Assembly (NCBI RefSeq): GCF_001466305.1 | Contig: NZ_JWID01000005.1 | Span: 1 to 64,000, forward strand | DNA: 64,000 nucleotides | Reading direction: 5' to 3' | DNA from: Defluviitalea phaphyphila | Lineage (GTDB): Bacteria > Bacillota > Clostridia > Lachnospirales > Defluviitaleaceae | Made by a program: the position numbers and the translations under genes | Shown: positions 52,704 to 60,688 of the stretch, one piece after another | How positions within the stretch are numbered: position 1 is the stretch's first letter | Layout of the letters: every line of letters starts with the position of its first letter | The notes under the pieces: model-generated | Told to the model about the DNA's origin: nothing | Database searches by the model: none | Seen by the model: only the letters and a program-made list of their open reading frames with translations

Positions 52704-53252
52704 GTGTCATTAGAAATTCCTTTTGAAATAGAAGAAGAGGAACTAAGTTTTGAACATATATATAATACATATAAAGGTTTAGTATACAAATGTTCTTTAG
52801 AAATACTAAAAAATTCAAGTTTAGCTGAAGAGGCAACTAAAAAAGTTTTTATAAAAATATATAATAATTTAAACAAGATTAATTTTAAAGATTATAATAA
52901 AACTATAGGATTTATAATAATCATAACAAAAAATATTTGCATAGATATGTTAAATAATAAAAAAGATAGCTTTTCATTTTTTAAAGACAAAAAAGGAAAT
53001 TATGACATATCAGTTGATATTAATAATAAGATTATTTCACAATATAAATATAAAGAATTGATTTCAGCTATAGGGAATCTAAAAAATGAATTACAGGCAC
53101 CTTTCTTATTATATTATATTTATGGATATTCTGATAAAGAAATTGCAGAAATTCTTGAAATTGCATCAAGTAGTGTGATTATAAGAAGACATAAGGCAAA
53201 GAAAATTTTGCATAAATTTATAAAAGAAAGAAGGCTGTGTAATGAATATTAA
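52704..53252 (+). CDS. RNA polymerase sigma-70 family (ECF-like) factor
   Basis: A 182-residue sigma factor with region 2 (FEHIYNTYKGLVYKCSLEIL, SLAEEATKKVFIKIYNNL) and region 4 (LQAPFLLYYIYGYSDKEIAE, SSSVIIRRHKAKKILHKF) and only a short link between them, the ECF layout. Its region 2 is divergent (KKVFIKI where most have QEVFLKV). The start is GTG 52704, seven bases after AAAGGAGG; an earlier TTG in frame lies in the promoter. The stop overlaps the next gene by 11 bases, the usual arrangement with an anti-sigma factor. Confidence 0.85.
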   Translation: MSLEIPFEIEEEELSFEHIYNTYKGLVYKCSLEILKNSSLAEEATKKVFIKIYNNLNKINFKDYNKTIGFIIIITKNICIDMLNNKKDSFSFFKDKKGNYDISVDINNKIISQYKYKELISAIGNLKNELQAPFLLYYIYGYSDKEIAEILEIASSSVIIRRHKAKKILHKFIKERRLCNEY

Positions 53253-53931
53253 TTCTCTAGATAAGGATATAGTTGAAGTAATATTAAAATATTCTGCTCA
53301 AGATTATATAGATCTGGAGATTAAAAGTTTAAAAGAAAAAGTTAAAGATATGGAAGAGCCTTTTTTTTCTGATAATTTTAAAAGAGAAATTAATAATTTG
53401 ATTGATATAGAAAGAAAGAAAAAAAAGAAAAAAAAGATTTATAAATTAATTAAAAGAGCTATATATTTTATTATATGTATTATTGCTATACTTGTTATTG
53501 TTATGTTAGATTCTCGATATTATAAAACTAAAATTTTTAGTTATATATTTAAAGAAAATCAAGAATGTGATGAAATTATGCTAGATGAACTTCCAGAAGA
53601 ATGGGACTATTTTTATATTCCGGAATATATTCCTTCTGGTTATGTTATAAAAAATATGGAAACTACCCCTAAGTCTGTAATAATAAAATTTAAAAATGAA
53701 GAAAATGATTATTTATATTTTATACAAAATAATGATTTAGGTCCTAAACCTATGAAACATGATAAACAAATCAACGAGGTAAATGTTGGGGGAAACAAAG
53801 GTTATTTTACTAAAAATGAACAAAGGATTGATTTAATATGGTATGGTAAAGATTATAGATTTAATTTAATAGGAAAATTAGAATTAAAAGAGCTAATCAA
53901 AATGGGCGAAAGTTTAAAAATTTATAATTAA
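53242..53931 (+). CDS. Putative anti-sigma factor with DUF4367-like outer domain
   Basis: A 229-residue single-pass membrane protein. A cytoplasmic N-terminal part (about 70 residues, ending in a Lys run), one helix (AIYFIICIIAILVIVML, near residues 75-92) and an outer domain with WDYFYIPEYIPSGYVIKNME and IDLIWYGKDYRFNL, which resembles DUF4367. Genes of this design overlap ECF sigma genes and hold the sigma factor at the membrane until a signal arrives. It has no zinc-binding anti-sigma motif. The signal is unknown. Confidence 0.75.
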   Translation: MNINSLDKDIVEVILKYSAQDYIDLEIKSLKEKVKDMEEPFFSDNFKREINNLIDIERKKKKKKKIYKLIKRAIYFIICIIAILVIVMLDSRYYKTKIFSYIFKENQECDEIMLDELPEEWDYFYIPEYIPSGYVIKNMETTPKSVIIKFKNEENDYLYFIQNNDLGPKPMKHDKQINEVNVGGNKGYFTKNEQRIDLIWYGKDYRFNLIGKLELKELIKMGESLKIYN

Positions 53932-53936
53932 TATAA

Positions 53937-53968
53937 AAATCCTTGCTTTTTAAGCAGGGATTTTTTCT
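53937..53968 (+). terminator. Terminator after the anti-sigma gene
   Basis: AAAATCCTTGCTT pairs with AAGCAGGGATTTT (one wobble), followed by T. Confidence 0.8.
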
Positions 53969-53970
53969 TT

Positions 53971-54000
53971 GGATAAAAAAATATTTTTTAACAAATACTA
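53971..54000 (+). promoter_or_regulatory. Candidate sigma-G-type promoter of the sleB-ypeB operon
   Basis: GGATA (53971-53975), 18 bases, AATACTA (53994-54000), one mismatch from a sigma-G -10 (CATnnTA). Late forespore expression is expected for sleB. The match is weak and AT-rich. Confidence 0.3.
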
Positions 54001-54038
54001 CTATTGCATAAGACTTGAAAAAGTATTGGAGGTTTATA

Positions 54039-54941
54039 ATGAGTATTAAAAAGATACTAATGGGTGCACTTATTATTATGATGGTGATAAGTAGTATTAT
54101 GGCAATTTTTACTTCATATATCATTCCTGAAAATATAGAAACTGTTACATATACATGGGGTTCAGAAGGAGATGTAGTAAAAGAAATCCAAACTAAATTA
54201 AAGCAGTGGGGGTATTATGAAGGTAGTATAGATGGAAAATATGGATATGAAACATGGAAAGCAGTAAGAGAATTTCAGGAAAAAAATGGAATACAAGTAG
54301 ATGGTATAGCGGGTTCTGTAACTTTAAATAAAATGGGAATTAATGTTAATACAAGTTCTACATCTAAAATATATTCATGGGGAGCTAGAGGAGAAACAGT
54401 AAGAGAAATTCAAAGAAGATTAAAAAATTGGGGTTATTATGATGGATATGTAGATGGAATATATGGGTATAAAACTTGGCTTGCTGTAAGAAGTTTTCAA
54501 AGTAAAAATGGATTACAGGTAGATGGAGTAGTAGGAAGTGCCACTCTTAATGCTTTAGGAATTCCAACAGGAGAGAGTAGTACAACAGTTGATCAAAATG
54601 TATATCTTATAGCAGCGGCGATTCACGGAGAAGCTAGAGGAGAACCTTATATAGGGCAGGTAGCAGTAGGAGCAGTTATATTAAATCGAGTTAGACATTC
54701 TTCATTTCCTAATTCGATAGCTGGAGTGATATATCAGCCGGGAGCATTTGATGCAGTATCTGATGGGCAAATTAATTTAACACCTGATGAAACAGCTTAT
54801 AAAGCTGCTAAAGATGCTATTAATGGCTGGGATCCAACAGGGGGAGCTATATATTACTGGAATCCTGCAACAGCAACTAGTGAATGGATATGGTCAAGAA
54901 CTATTATAAAACAAATAGGAAAACATGTATTTGCAAAATAA
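54039..54941 (+). CDS. sleB: Spore cortex-lytic enzyme SleB, copy 1
   Basis: Lytic transglycosylase that opens spore cortex peptidoglycan in germination. 300 residues: N-terminal helix (MGALIIMMVISSIMAIF), two PG_binding_1 repeats (TWGSEGDVVKEIQTKLKQWG and SWGARGETVREIQRRLKNWG) and the Hydrolase_2 domain with AIHGEARGEPYIGQVAVGAV and its catalytic Glu. Most SleB proteins have one binding repeat, so two is unusual. ATG 54039 is set by GGAGGT (54028-54033). It is followed by a second copy and ypeB. Confidence 0.92.
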   Translation: MSIKKILMGALIIMMVISSIMAIFTSYIIPENIETVTYTWGSEGDVVKEIQTKLKQWGYYEGSIDGKYGYETWKAVREFQEKNGIQVDGIAGSVTLNKMGINVNTSSTSKIYSWGARGETVREIQRRLKNWGYYDGYVDGIYGYKTWLAVRSFQSKNGLQVDGVVGSATLNALGIPTGESSTTVDQNVYLIAAAIHGEARGEPYIGQVAVGAVILNRVRHSSFPNSIAGVIYQPGAFDAVSDGQINLTPDETAYKAAKDAINGWDPTGGAIYYWNPATATSEWIWSRTIIKQIGKHVFAK

Positions 54942-54960
54942 AGAATAGGAGGATATTTTT

Positions 54961-55665
54961 ATGAAGCTAAAAAAAATAACTCTTGGTATACTAACTGTTA
55001 TCATGATAGGAAATTTATGTTTTGCAATATGGATTAATAAAGTTACTCCTAAAAATATAGAAACTATATCCTATACATGGGGTTCAGAAGGGGATGTAGT
55101 TAAAGAAATACAAGAGAAATTAAAAAAATGGGGATATTATAAAGGAAATGTAGATGGGAAATATGGATATAAAACATGGCAAGCAGTTAAAGATTTTCAA
55201 TCTAAAAATGGATTAAAAGCAGATGGAATAGCAGGAGAACAAACTTTAAGTAAAATAGGGATTCAAATACCACAAGATTCTATAAATAAAAAAAGTAATA
55301 CTTCATCTTATAGTAAAGATGTATATCTTATAGCAGCGGCAATTCATGGAGAAGGAAGGGGAGAGCCTTATATAGGACAGGTGGCTATAGGAGCAGTTAT
55401 ATTAAATCGAGTTAGACATCCTTCATTTCCTAATTCAATAGCTGGAGTGATATATCAGCCGGGAGCATTTGATGCAGTATCAGATGGACAAATTAATCTG
55501 CAACCGGGAGATTCGGCACTTAAAGCGGCAAGAGATGCCCTTAATGGCTGGGATCCAACAGGAGGGGCTATATATTACTGGAATCCTGCAACTGCCAAAA
55601 GTAAATGGATATGGTCTGTACCAATTACAAAAACAATAGGAAAACATGTTTTTGGTAAGAAATAA
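54961..55665 (+). CDS. sleB: Spore cortex-lytic enzyme SleB, copy 2
   Basis: A 234-residue paralogue with N-terminal helix (ILTVIMIGNLCFAIWI), one PG_binding_1 repeat (TWGSEGDVVKEIQEKLKKWG) and the same Hydrolase_2 domain (AIHGEGRGEPYIGQVAIGAV). Both copies share long stretches of identical DNA in the catalytic domain, so the duplication is fairly recent or kept alike by gene conversion. It starts 19 bases after copy 1, behind AGGAGGA. Layout with ypeB suggests co-production in the forespore. Confidence 0.93.
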   Translation: MKLKKITLGILTVIMIGNLCFAIWINKVTPKNIETISYTWGSEGDVVKEIQEKLKKWGYYKGNVDGKYGYKTWQAVKDFQSKNGLKADGIAGEQTLSKIGIQIPQDSINKKSNTSSYSKDVYLIAAAIHGEGRGEPYIGQVAIGAVILNRVRHPSFPNSIAGVIYQPGAFDAVSDGQINLQPGDSALKAARDALNGWDPTGGAIYYWNPATAKSKWIWSVPITKTIGKHVFGKK

Positions 55666-55687
55666 GCTAGTATAAGAGGTGATAATT

Positions 55688-57097
55688 TTGAAAGAAAAAA
55701 ATAATAAACTATATGAATGGAAAAAAAGATTATCTAGTGTTCATATGTATAGTATTATAATAATTATTTTTGCTCTTACTTTAGGATTTGGAATATATCA
55801 GTATAAACAAAAATTAAATTATAGACAATATTTACAAAATCGTTTTCAACAGGCATTTTATGAAACTATAGCTTATGTGGATAATGTAGATAAATTACTG
55901 GCAAAAACAAAACTAACTAATTCTCCTGAGCAAAGTGCATCTATATTTGCTCAAATTTGGAAAGAAGCTTCATCAGCCCAAGAAAATTTAGGAGAACTCC
56001 CATATCACCATTCTAGTGTATCTAGTGCATTAAAATTTTTATCTCAACTTAGTGATTTTTCATTTTCTATGACTAATAAAGCTATAGATGGATTTAAGCT
56101 AGATGAAGAAGATTGGGAAAAAGTATCAAGGCTTCAAATGTATGCTCAAACTCTTTCTAACGAATTAAATAATATAAGCAGTGAAATTAATGATGGGAAC
56201 AGAATAGATTGGGAAGAGATAGAAAAAGCAGGAGAAAAATTAGCAATGGATGATTCTACAAAAATTATAGGTTCAATTTCTGAAGTAAGTAAACAGTTTC
56301 AAGATATGCCCACTTTAATATATGATGGACCTTTTTCAGATCATATTGAAAGAATGGAACCTAGAATGACAAGAGACAAAGAAACCATCACAAAAGAAGA
56401 GGGAGAAAAAATTGTAGAAAATTTTATAGGAAAGGATAAAATAAGTTCTATTAAACAAACGGGAGAAACAGATACAAAAGCAGAATATGTAATTCCTGTA
56501 TATAGTTATGAAGTAACTCTTAAAGATCAAGAAGACCCAACTATAGCTATAGATGTAACAAAACAAGGAGGATATGTTCTTTGGATGTTAAATTATACAG
56601 AAAAAGAGTCTTCTGATAAAAAACTCAGTTTAGAAGAGGCAAGAAAAAAAGCCGAAGAATTCCTAGAAGAAAAAGAATATCCTAATATGCAGCCCAGTTA
56701 CTACGAAAAAGTAGATAATACTGTAGTCATTAATTTTGCTCCTAAGGAAAATAATGTGATAATGTATCCTGATTTAATAAAAGTAAAAGTATCCATGGAT
56801 GATGGAGAAATAATAGGATTTGAATCTTTAGGTTATATTATGATGCATCATGATAGAGATCTTCCAGAAATAAAAATAAGTGAAGAAGAAGCAAGAAGCA
56901 AAATAACAACAGATTTTGAAATTAAAAAAGTAAATATGGCAGTTATACCTTTAGAATCAAAAAGAGAAGTGTTTTGTTATGAATTTAAGGGAGAATATGA
57001 AAATAATCCATTTATAGTTTATATTAATGTTGAAAGTGGTAAAGAGGAGAAAATATTACAAGTAATACAAAATGAAAATTCCGTATTAACACAATAA
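55688..57097 (+). CDS. ypeB: Germination protein YpeB
   Basis: Partner that is needed to localise or stabilise SleB in the spore. 469 residues: N-terminal helix (MYSIIIIIFALTLGFGIY), a helical central part and C-terminal PepSY-like repeats (ITKEEGEKIVENFIG, LSLEEARKKAEEFLEE, ISEEEARSKITTDFEI). Start is TTG 55688 with AGAGGTGAT upstream; a GTG at 55679 is inside that ribosome-binding site. Follows the two sleB genes as in other spore formers and ends in a strong terminator. Confidence 0.94.
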   Translation: MKEKNNKLYEWKKRLSSVHMYSIIIIIFALTLGFGIYQYKQKLNYRQYLQNRFQQAFYETIAYVDNVDKLLAKTKLTNSPEQSASIFAQIWKEASSAQENLGELPYHHSSVSSALKFLSQLSDFSFSMTNKAIDGFKLDEEDWEKVSRLQMYAQTLSNELNNISSEINDGNRIDWEEIEKAGEKLAMDDSTKIIGSISEVSKQFQDMPTLIYDGPFSDHIERMEPRMTRDKETITKEEGEKIVENFIGKDKISSIKQTGETDTKAEYVIPVYSYEVTLKDQEDPTIAIDVTKQGGYVLWMLNYTEKESSDKKLSLEEARKKAEEFLEEKEYPNMQPSYYEKVDNTVVINFAPKENNVIMYPDLIKVKVSMDDGEIIGFESLGYIMMHHDRDLPEIKISEEEARSKITTDFEIKKVNMAVIPLESKREVFCYEFKGEYENNPFIVYINVESGKEEKILQVIQNENSVLTQ

Positions 57098-57124
57098 AAG
57101 CCCAAAATTTTTGGGCTTTTATTA
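57094..57124 (+). terminator. Terminator of the sleB-ypeB operon
   Basis: AATAAAAGCCCAAAA pairs with TTTTGGGCTTTTATT, a near-perfect long stem. Confidence 0.87.
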
Positions 57125-57270
57125 TATAATGATTTATCCATATACTAAAATTACTTGAATTAATTATGACAAAACATTAAAATGATATGGTAAGTAAATT
57201 TAATAAGCAAAAATAAAGACATTTTATCATAGAATATTGTATAGTTATAAATTTGAAAGAAGGGGTTTGA

Positions 57271-58338
57271 TTGAATAAGAAAAAAACAGTTGTAGTATTA
57301 TTTGGAGGACAATCTTCAGAACATGATATATCTTTATTATCTGCTAAAAATATTATTAGTAATATTGATACAGATAGATATTCTATTCTTATGGTAGGGA
57401 TTACAAAAGAAGGGAAATGGTTATTATATAATGGTTCAATAGATAATATTAAGCCTAGGGAATGGGAAAAACATGCATCCCCTGCTTTTATAAGTCCTGA
57501 TGCTACCCAAAAAAGTTTAATAAAAATAAATAAGAATAAATTTGAAGCTATTCCAATTGACGTGGTTTTTCCAGTATTGCATGGATTATATGGAGAAGAT
57601 GGAACAGTTCAAGGCTTACTTGAGATGGCAAGAATTCCTTATGTAGGTTGTGGAGTACTAGCTTCTAGTATTTCTATGGATAAAGTTTATACTAAAATAA
57701 TTGCAGAAAAACAAGGCATTGATCAAGCGGATTATGTAGTAGCATATAAAAAAGAATTAAAAGAAATAGATAAAGTAGTATCAAAAATTGAAAGTAGCCT
57801 TGACTATCCTTGTTTTATTAAGCCTTCTAATGCAGGGTCATCTGTTGGAATAACAAAAGCTCATAATAGGGAAGAATTAATTAAAGGATTAAATCTAGCA
57901 GCAGTTCATGATAGAAAGATATTAGTAGAAGAAGCTATAATAGGACGTGAAATAGAATGTGCAGTTTTAGGGAATGAAGAAATAAGGGCTTCTTTAGTAG
58001 GAGAAATAATTTCAGCAGGAGAATTTTATGATTATGATGCAAAATATAACAATGAAGAATCAAAAACAATAATATCTCCAGATTTGCCAAGAGAAATAGT
58101 AGAAGAGATAAGAGAAAAAGCAATTAGAATATTTAAAGCCATTGATGGACAAGGACTTTCTAGAGTAGATTTTTTTGTTGAAAAGGATACTAATAAGGTT
58201 ATTTTTAATGAAATTAATACCATGCCTGGTTTTACTCCTATAAGTATGTATCCCATGCTTTGGGAAAACATGGGAATATCTAAGAAAGAACTTGTTAATA
58301 AATTAATTGAATTAGCATTAAGACGAGTAGATTTTTAG
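57271..58338 (+). CDS. ddl: D-alanine--D-alanine ligase
   Basis: ATP-grasp ligase of 355 residues making the D-Ala-D-Ala dipeptide for peptidoglycan. N-terminal VVVLFGGQSSEHDISLLSA, PVLHGLYGEDGTVQGLLE, KPSNAGSSVGITKA for ATP binding and EINTMPGFTPISMYP at the C-terminus. The omega-loop has GEFYDYDAKY with Tyr, so a D-Ala-D-Ala and not D-lactate product is expected. The start is TTG with GAAGGGG upstream. murI follows 11 bases later. Confidence 0.95.
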   Translation: MNKKKTVVVLFGGQSSEHDISLLSAKNIISNIDTDRYSILMVGITKEGKWLLYNGSIDNIKPREWEKHASPAFISPDATQKSLIKINKNKFEAIPIDVVFPVLHGLYGEDGTVQGLLEMARIPYVGCGVLASSISMDKVYTKIIAEKQGIDQADYVVAYKKELKEIDKVVSKIESSLDYPCFIKPSNAGSSVGITKAHNREELIKGLNLAAVHDRKILVEEAIIGREIECAVLGNEEIRASLVGEIISAGEFYDYDAKYNNEESKTIISPDLPREIVEEIREKAIRIFKAIDGQGLSRVDFFVEKDTNKVIFNEINTMPGFTPISMYPMLWENMGISKKELVNKLIELALRRVDF

Positions 58339-58349
58339 GAGGAATTTAT

Positions 58350-59153
58350 ATGGATGAACGAGCCATAGGAGTATTTGATTCAGGAGTTGGTGGTCTTACA
58401 GTAGTTAAGGAAATAATAGAGCAACTTCCAAATGAAGAAATAATTTATTTTGGAGATACTGCAAGGGTCCCCTATGGAAGTAAATCAAAAGAAACTGTAA
58501 CAAAATATTCTAAACAAATTATTAGATTTTTACTTACTAAAAATATTAAAGCCATTATTATAGCTTGTAATACAGCTAGTTCTAATAGTTTAGAAGAAGT
58601 AAAAAAAACCTTTGATATTCCTATTATAGGAGTAGTAGAACCAGGAGCAGTTATGGCATATAAAAGTACAAAAAATAATAGAATTGGAATAATAGGAACG
58701 GAAGCTACTATTAGGTCTAATAGTTATCCTAACGCTATAAAAAAATATAATAAAGATATAGAAACGTTTTCCCTAGCTTGTCCATTATTTGTGCCTTTAG
58801 CAGAAGAAGGATGGACTAATAATGATGTAGCTTATTTAGTAGCAAAAAAATATCTAGAGCCCTTTAAAGAAAAAGATATAGATACATTGGTACTTGGTTG
58901 TACTCATTATCCATTACTTAAAGATGTAATACAAGAAATAGTAGGAGATAAAGTTAGTTTAATAAATCCTGCTAAGGAAGCTGCTAAAAAATTAAAAGAA
59001 CTTTTGATTTTAAAAAATCAATTAAGAGTAAAAGATAATCCTAAACATCGTTTTTATGTTAGTGATGATACAACAAAATTTGAACAAATTGCTTCTATAG
59101 CTTTAAAAAAATTCATTCCTTCAGCTCAAAAAATAGATATAGAAAAATATTAG
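58350..59153 (+). CDS. murI: Glutamate racemase
   Basis: Makes D-glutamate for peptidoglycan. 267 residues with the two catalytic cysteines in ACNTASSN (C73) and LGCTHYPLL (C184), and the N-terminal IGVFDSGVGGLTVVKEI. It is co-transcribed with ddl (11 bases between, AGGAGG before the ATG), so both D-amino-acid steps are made together. Confidence 0.96.
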   Translation: MDERAIGVFDSGVGGLTVVKEIIEQLPNEEIIYFGDTARVPYGSKSKETVTKYSKQIIRFLLTKNIKAIIIACNTASSNSLEEVKKTFDIPIIGVVEPGAVMAYKSTKNNRIGIIGTEATIRSNSYPNAIKKYNKDIETFSLACPLFVPLAEEGWTNNDVAYLVAKKYLEPFKEKDIDTLVLGCTHYPLLKDVIQEIVGDKVSLINPAKEAAKKLKELLILKNQLRVKDNPKHRFYVSDDTTKFEQIASIALKKFIPSAQKIDIEKY

Positions 59154-59201
59154 ACAATTTTTTATTGTATAATTTAAATTATAAAAATGAGGAGAGAATT
59201 T

Positions 59202-59693
59202 ATGGGTACATCAAAGGAGAAAAAAGTAATTGTATGCGTATTAGGTATACAGCAGTATGAAGAATATGAAAATTCAATTGAAATGGTAGCTTCTGGAAAG
59301 TACTATGAAAAAAATGGAAAAAAATACATTACATATAAAGAAAGGTTAAATAGTGAATCTGAGGATACTACAACAACTATAAAAATAGATGGTAAACAGG
59401 TATCCATTATAAGGTTTGGTAGTATAAATTTTACCATGACTTTTGAACTTAATAAGAAATATACAACTTATTATGATACTATAGAAGGAGCTTTACTTAT
59501 TTCGGTATTTACAAAACATATTAATATAGATTTAAAAGATGGTGAAGGGAAAATAGATATAGTATATAGCTTAGAAATGAATCATGTTTCTATGGGAATA
59601 AATTCGTTTAATATTAAAATTTATACAAGTAATGAAGGGGAAAATATTCCCCTTCACAAATATAATGAAGAAAGCGTTCATATGAATTCATAA
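59202..59693 (+). CDS. DUF1934 domain-containing protein (YwiB-like)
   Basis: A 163-residue protein with a lipocalin/calycin-like beta barrel pattern (VASGKYYEKNGKKYITYKER, TTTIKIDGKQVSIIRFG, IVYSLEMNHVSMGINSFNIKI). Function is unknown. ATG 59202 follows GAGGAGAG; an upstream in-frame ATG at 59187 is part of the ribosome-binding region. Genes of this family often lie near wall-precursor or argS genes in Firmicutes. Confidence 0.87.
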   Translation: MGTSKEKKVIVCVLGIQQYEEYENSIEMVASGKYYEKNGKKYITYKERLNSESEDTTTTIKIDGKQVSIIRFGSINFTMTFELNKKYTTYYDTIEGALLISVFTKHINIDLKDGEGKIDIVYSLEMNHVSMGINSFNIKIYTSNEGENIPLHKYNEESVHMNS

Positions 59694-59715
59694 TATTTTG
59701 CAAGGGGGATAAATA

Positions 59716-60594
59716 ATGAAAATAAGAAAGGCAATAATTCCAGCAGCGGGTTTAGGCACAAGATTTTTACCAGCAACTAAAGCACAGCCCAAGGAAATGC
59801 TTCCTATAGTTGACAAGCCAACAATACAGTATATTGTAGAAGAAGCAGTAAAATCAGGTATTGAGGACATTATAATTGTAACAGGAAGAAGTAAAAGGTC
59901 TATAGAAGACCATTTTGATAAATCTATTGAATTAGAATTGGAGTTAGAAAAAAAAGGTAAAAAAGATCTTCTAAAATTAGCAAGAGAAGTTTCTGAATTA
60001 GCCAATATTCATTACATTCGTCAAAAAGAACCAAAGGGATTAGGACATGCTATTTTAACAGCTAAAAACTTCATAGGAAATGAACCCTTTGCAGTTTTAT
60101 TAGGAGACGATATTATAGTTTCAGAAAAACCCTGCATACAACAAATGATGGAAGTATTTAATGAGTATAAGACCTCTATATTAGGAGTGCAAAAAGTTCC
60201 AAATAAAGACGTGGACAAATATGGTATTATAGATGCTAAAAATATAGAAGATAGAATTTATAAAGTAGTTGATATGGTAGAAAAACCAAGTAAGGATAAG
60301 GCTCCTTCTAATATTGCTATTCTTGGGCGATATATTATTACTCCTAGAATTTTTGATTATCTTGAAACTCAAGAAGCAGGAGCTGGAGGAGAAATACAAT
60401 TAACAGATGCTCTAAGAAAGCTTTCAAAGGAAGAAGCTATGTATGCTTATGATTTTATAGGAAAGAGATACGATGTAGGAAATAAAATGGGATTTTTACA
60501 AGCAACTGTAGAATTTGCTCTTAATAGAGAGGATTTAAGAGAAGAATTTTTAGAATATTTAAATGGACTATTGAATGAAAATATTAAAAAATAA
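59716..60594 (+). CDS. galU: UTP--glucose-1-phosphate uridylyltransferase
   Basis: Makes UDP-glucose from UTP and glucose-1-phosphate. 292 residues, with [20 protein letters not shown] and [19 protein letters not shown] at the N-terminus, [10 protein letters not shown] and LLGDDI in the core, and [15 protein letters not shown]-type substrate loop. GGGGG precedes the ATG. With the mutase at 39972 it supplies UDP-glucose for glycans and glycolipids. Confidence 0.96.
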   Translation: MKIRKAIIPAAGLGTRFLPATKAQPKEMLPIVDKPTIQYIVEEAVKSGIEDIIIVTGRSKRSIEDHFDKSIELELELEKKGKKDLLKLAREVSELANIHYIRQKEPKGLGHAILTAKNFIGNEPFAVLLGDDIIVSEKPCIQQMMEVFNEYKTSILGVQKVPNKDVDKYGIIDAKNIEDRIYKVVDMVEKPSKDKAPSNIAILGRYIITPRIFDYLETQEAGAGGEIQLTDALRKLSKEEAMYAYDFIGKRYDVGNKMGFLQATVEFALNREDLREEFLEYLNGLLNENIKK

Positions 60595-60621
60595 CCCCTC
60601 ATTTAAGAGGGGCTTTTTTTA
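60595..60621 (+). terminator. Terminator after galU
   Basis: CCCCTC (60595-60600) pairs with GAGGGG (60607-60612) around ATTTAA, followed by C and seven T. Confidence 0.85.
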
Positions 60622-60688
60622 TAAAGATATTTACATAATCTGACGATAAAAATATTAGAGTATCTATAATTAAGAGGGGGACTGGATT

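Noticed and set aside
54005-54010. GCATAA as a sigma-G -35 for sleB
   Set aside because: The matching -10 would fall inside the ribosome-binding site.
59635-59657. GAAGGGG/CCCCTTC hairpin inside the DUF1934 gene
   Set aside because: It lies within the coding region and has no T run, so it is not a terminator for this gene.
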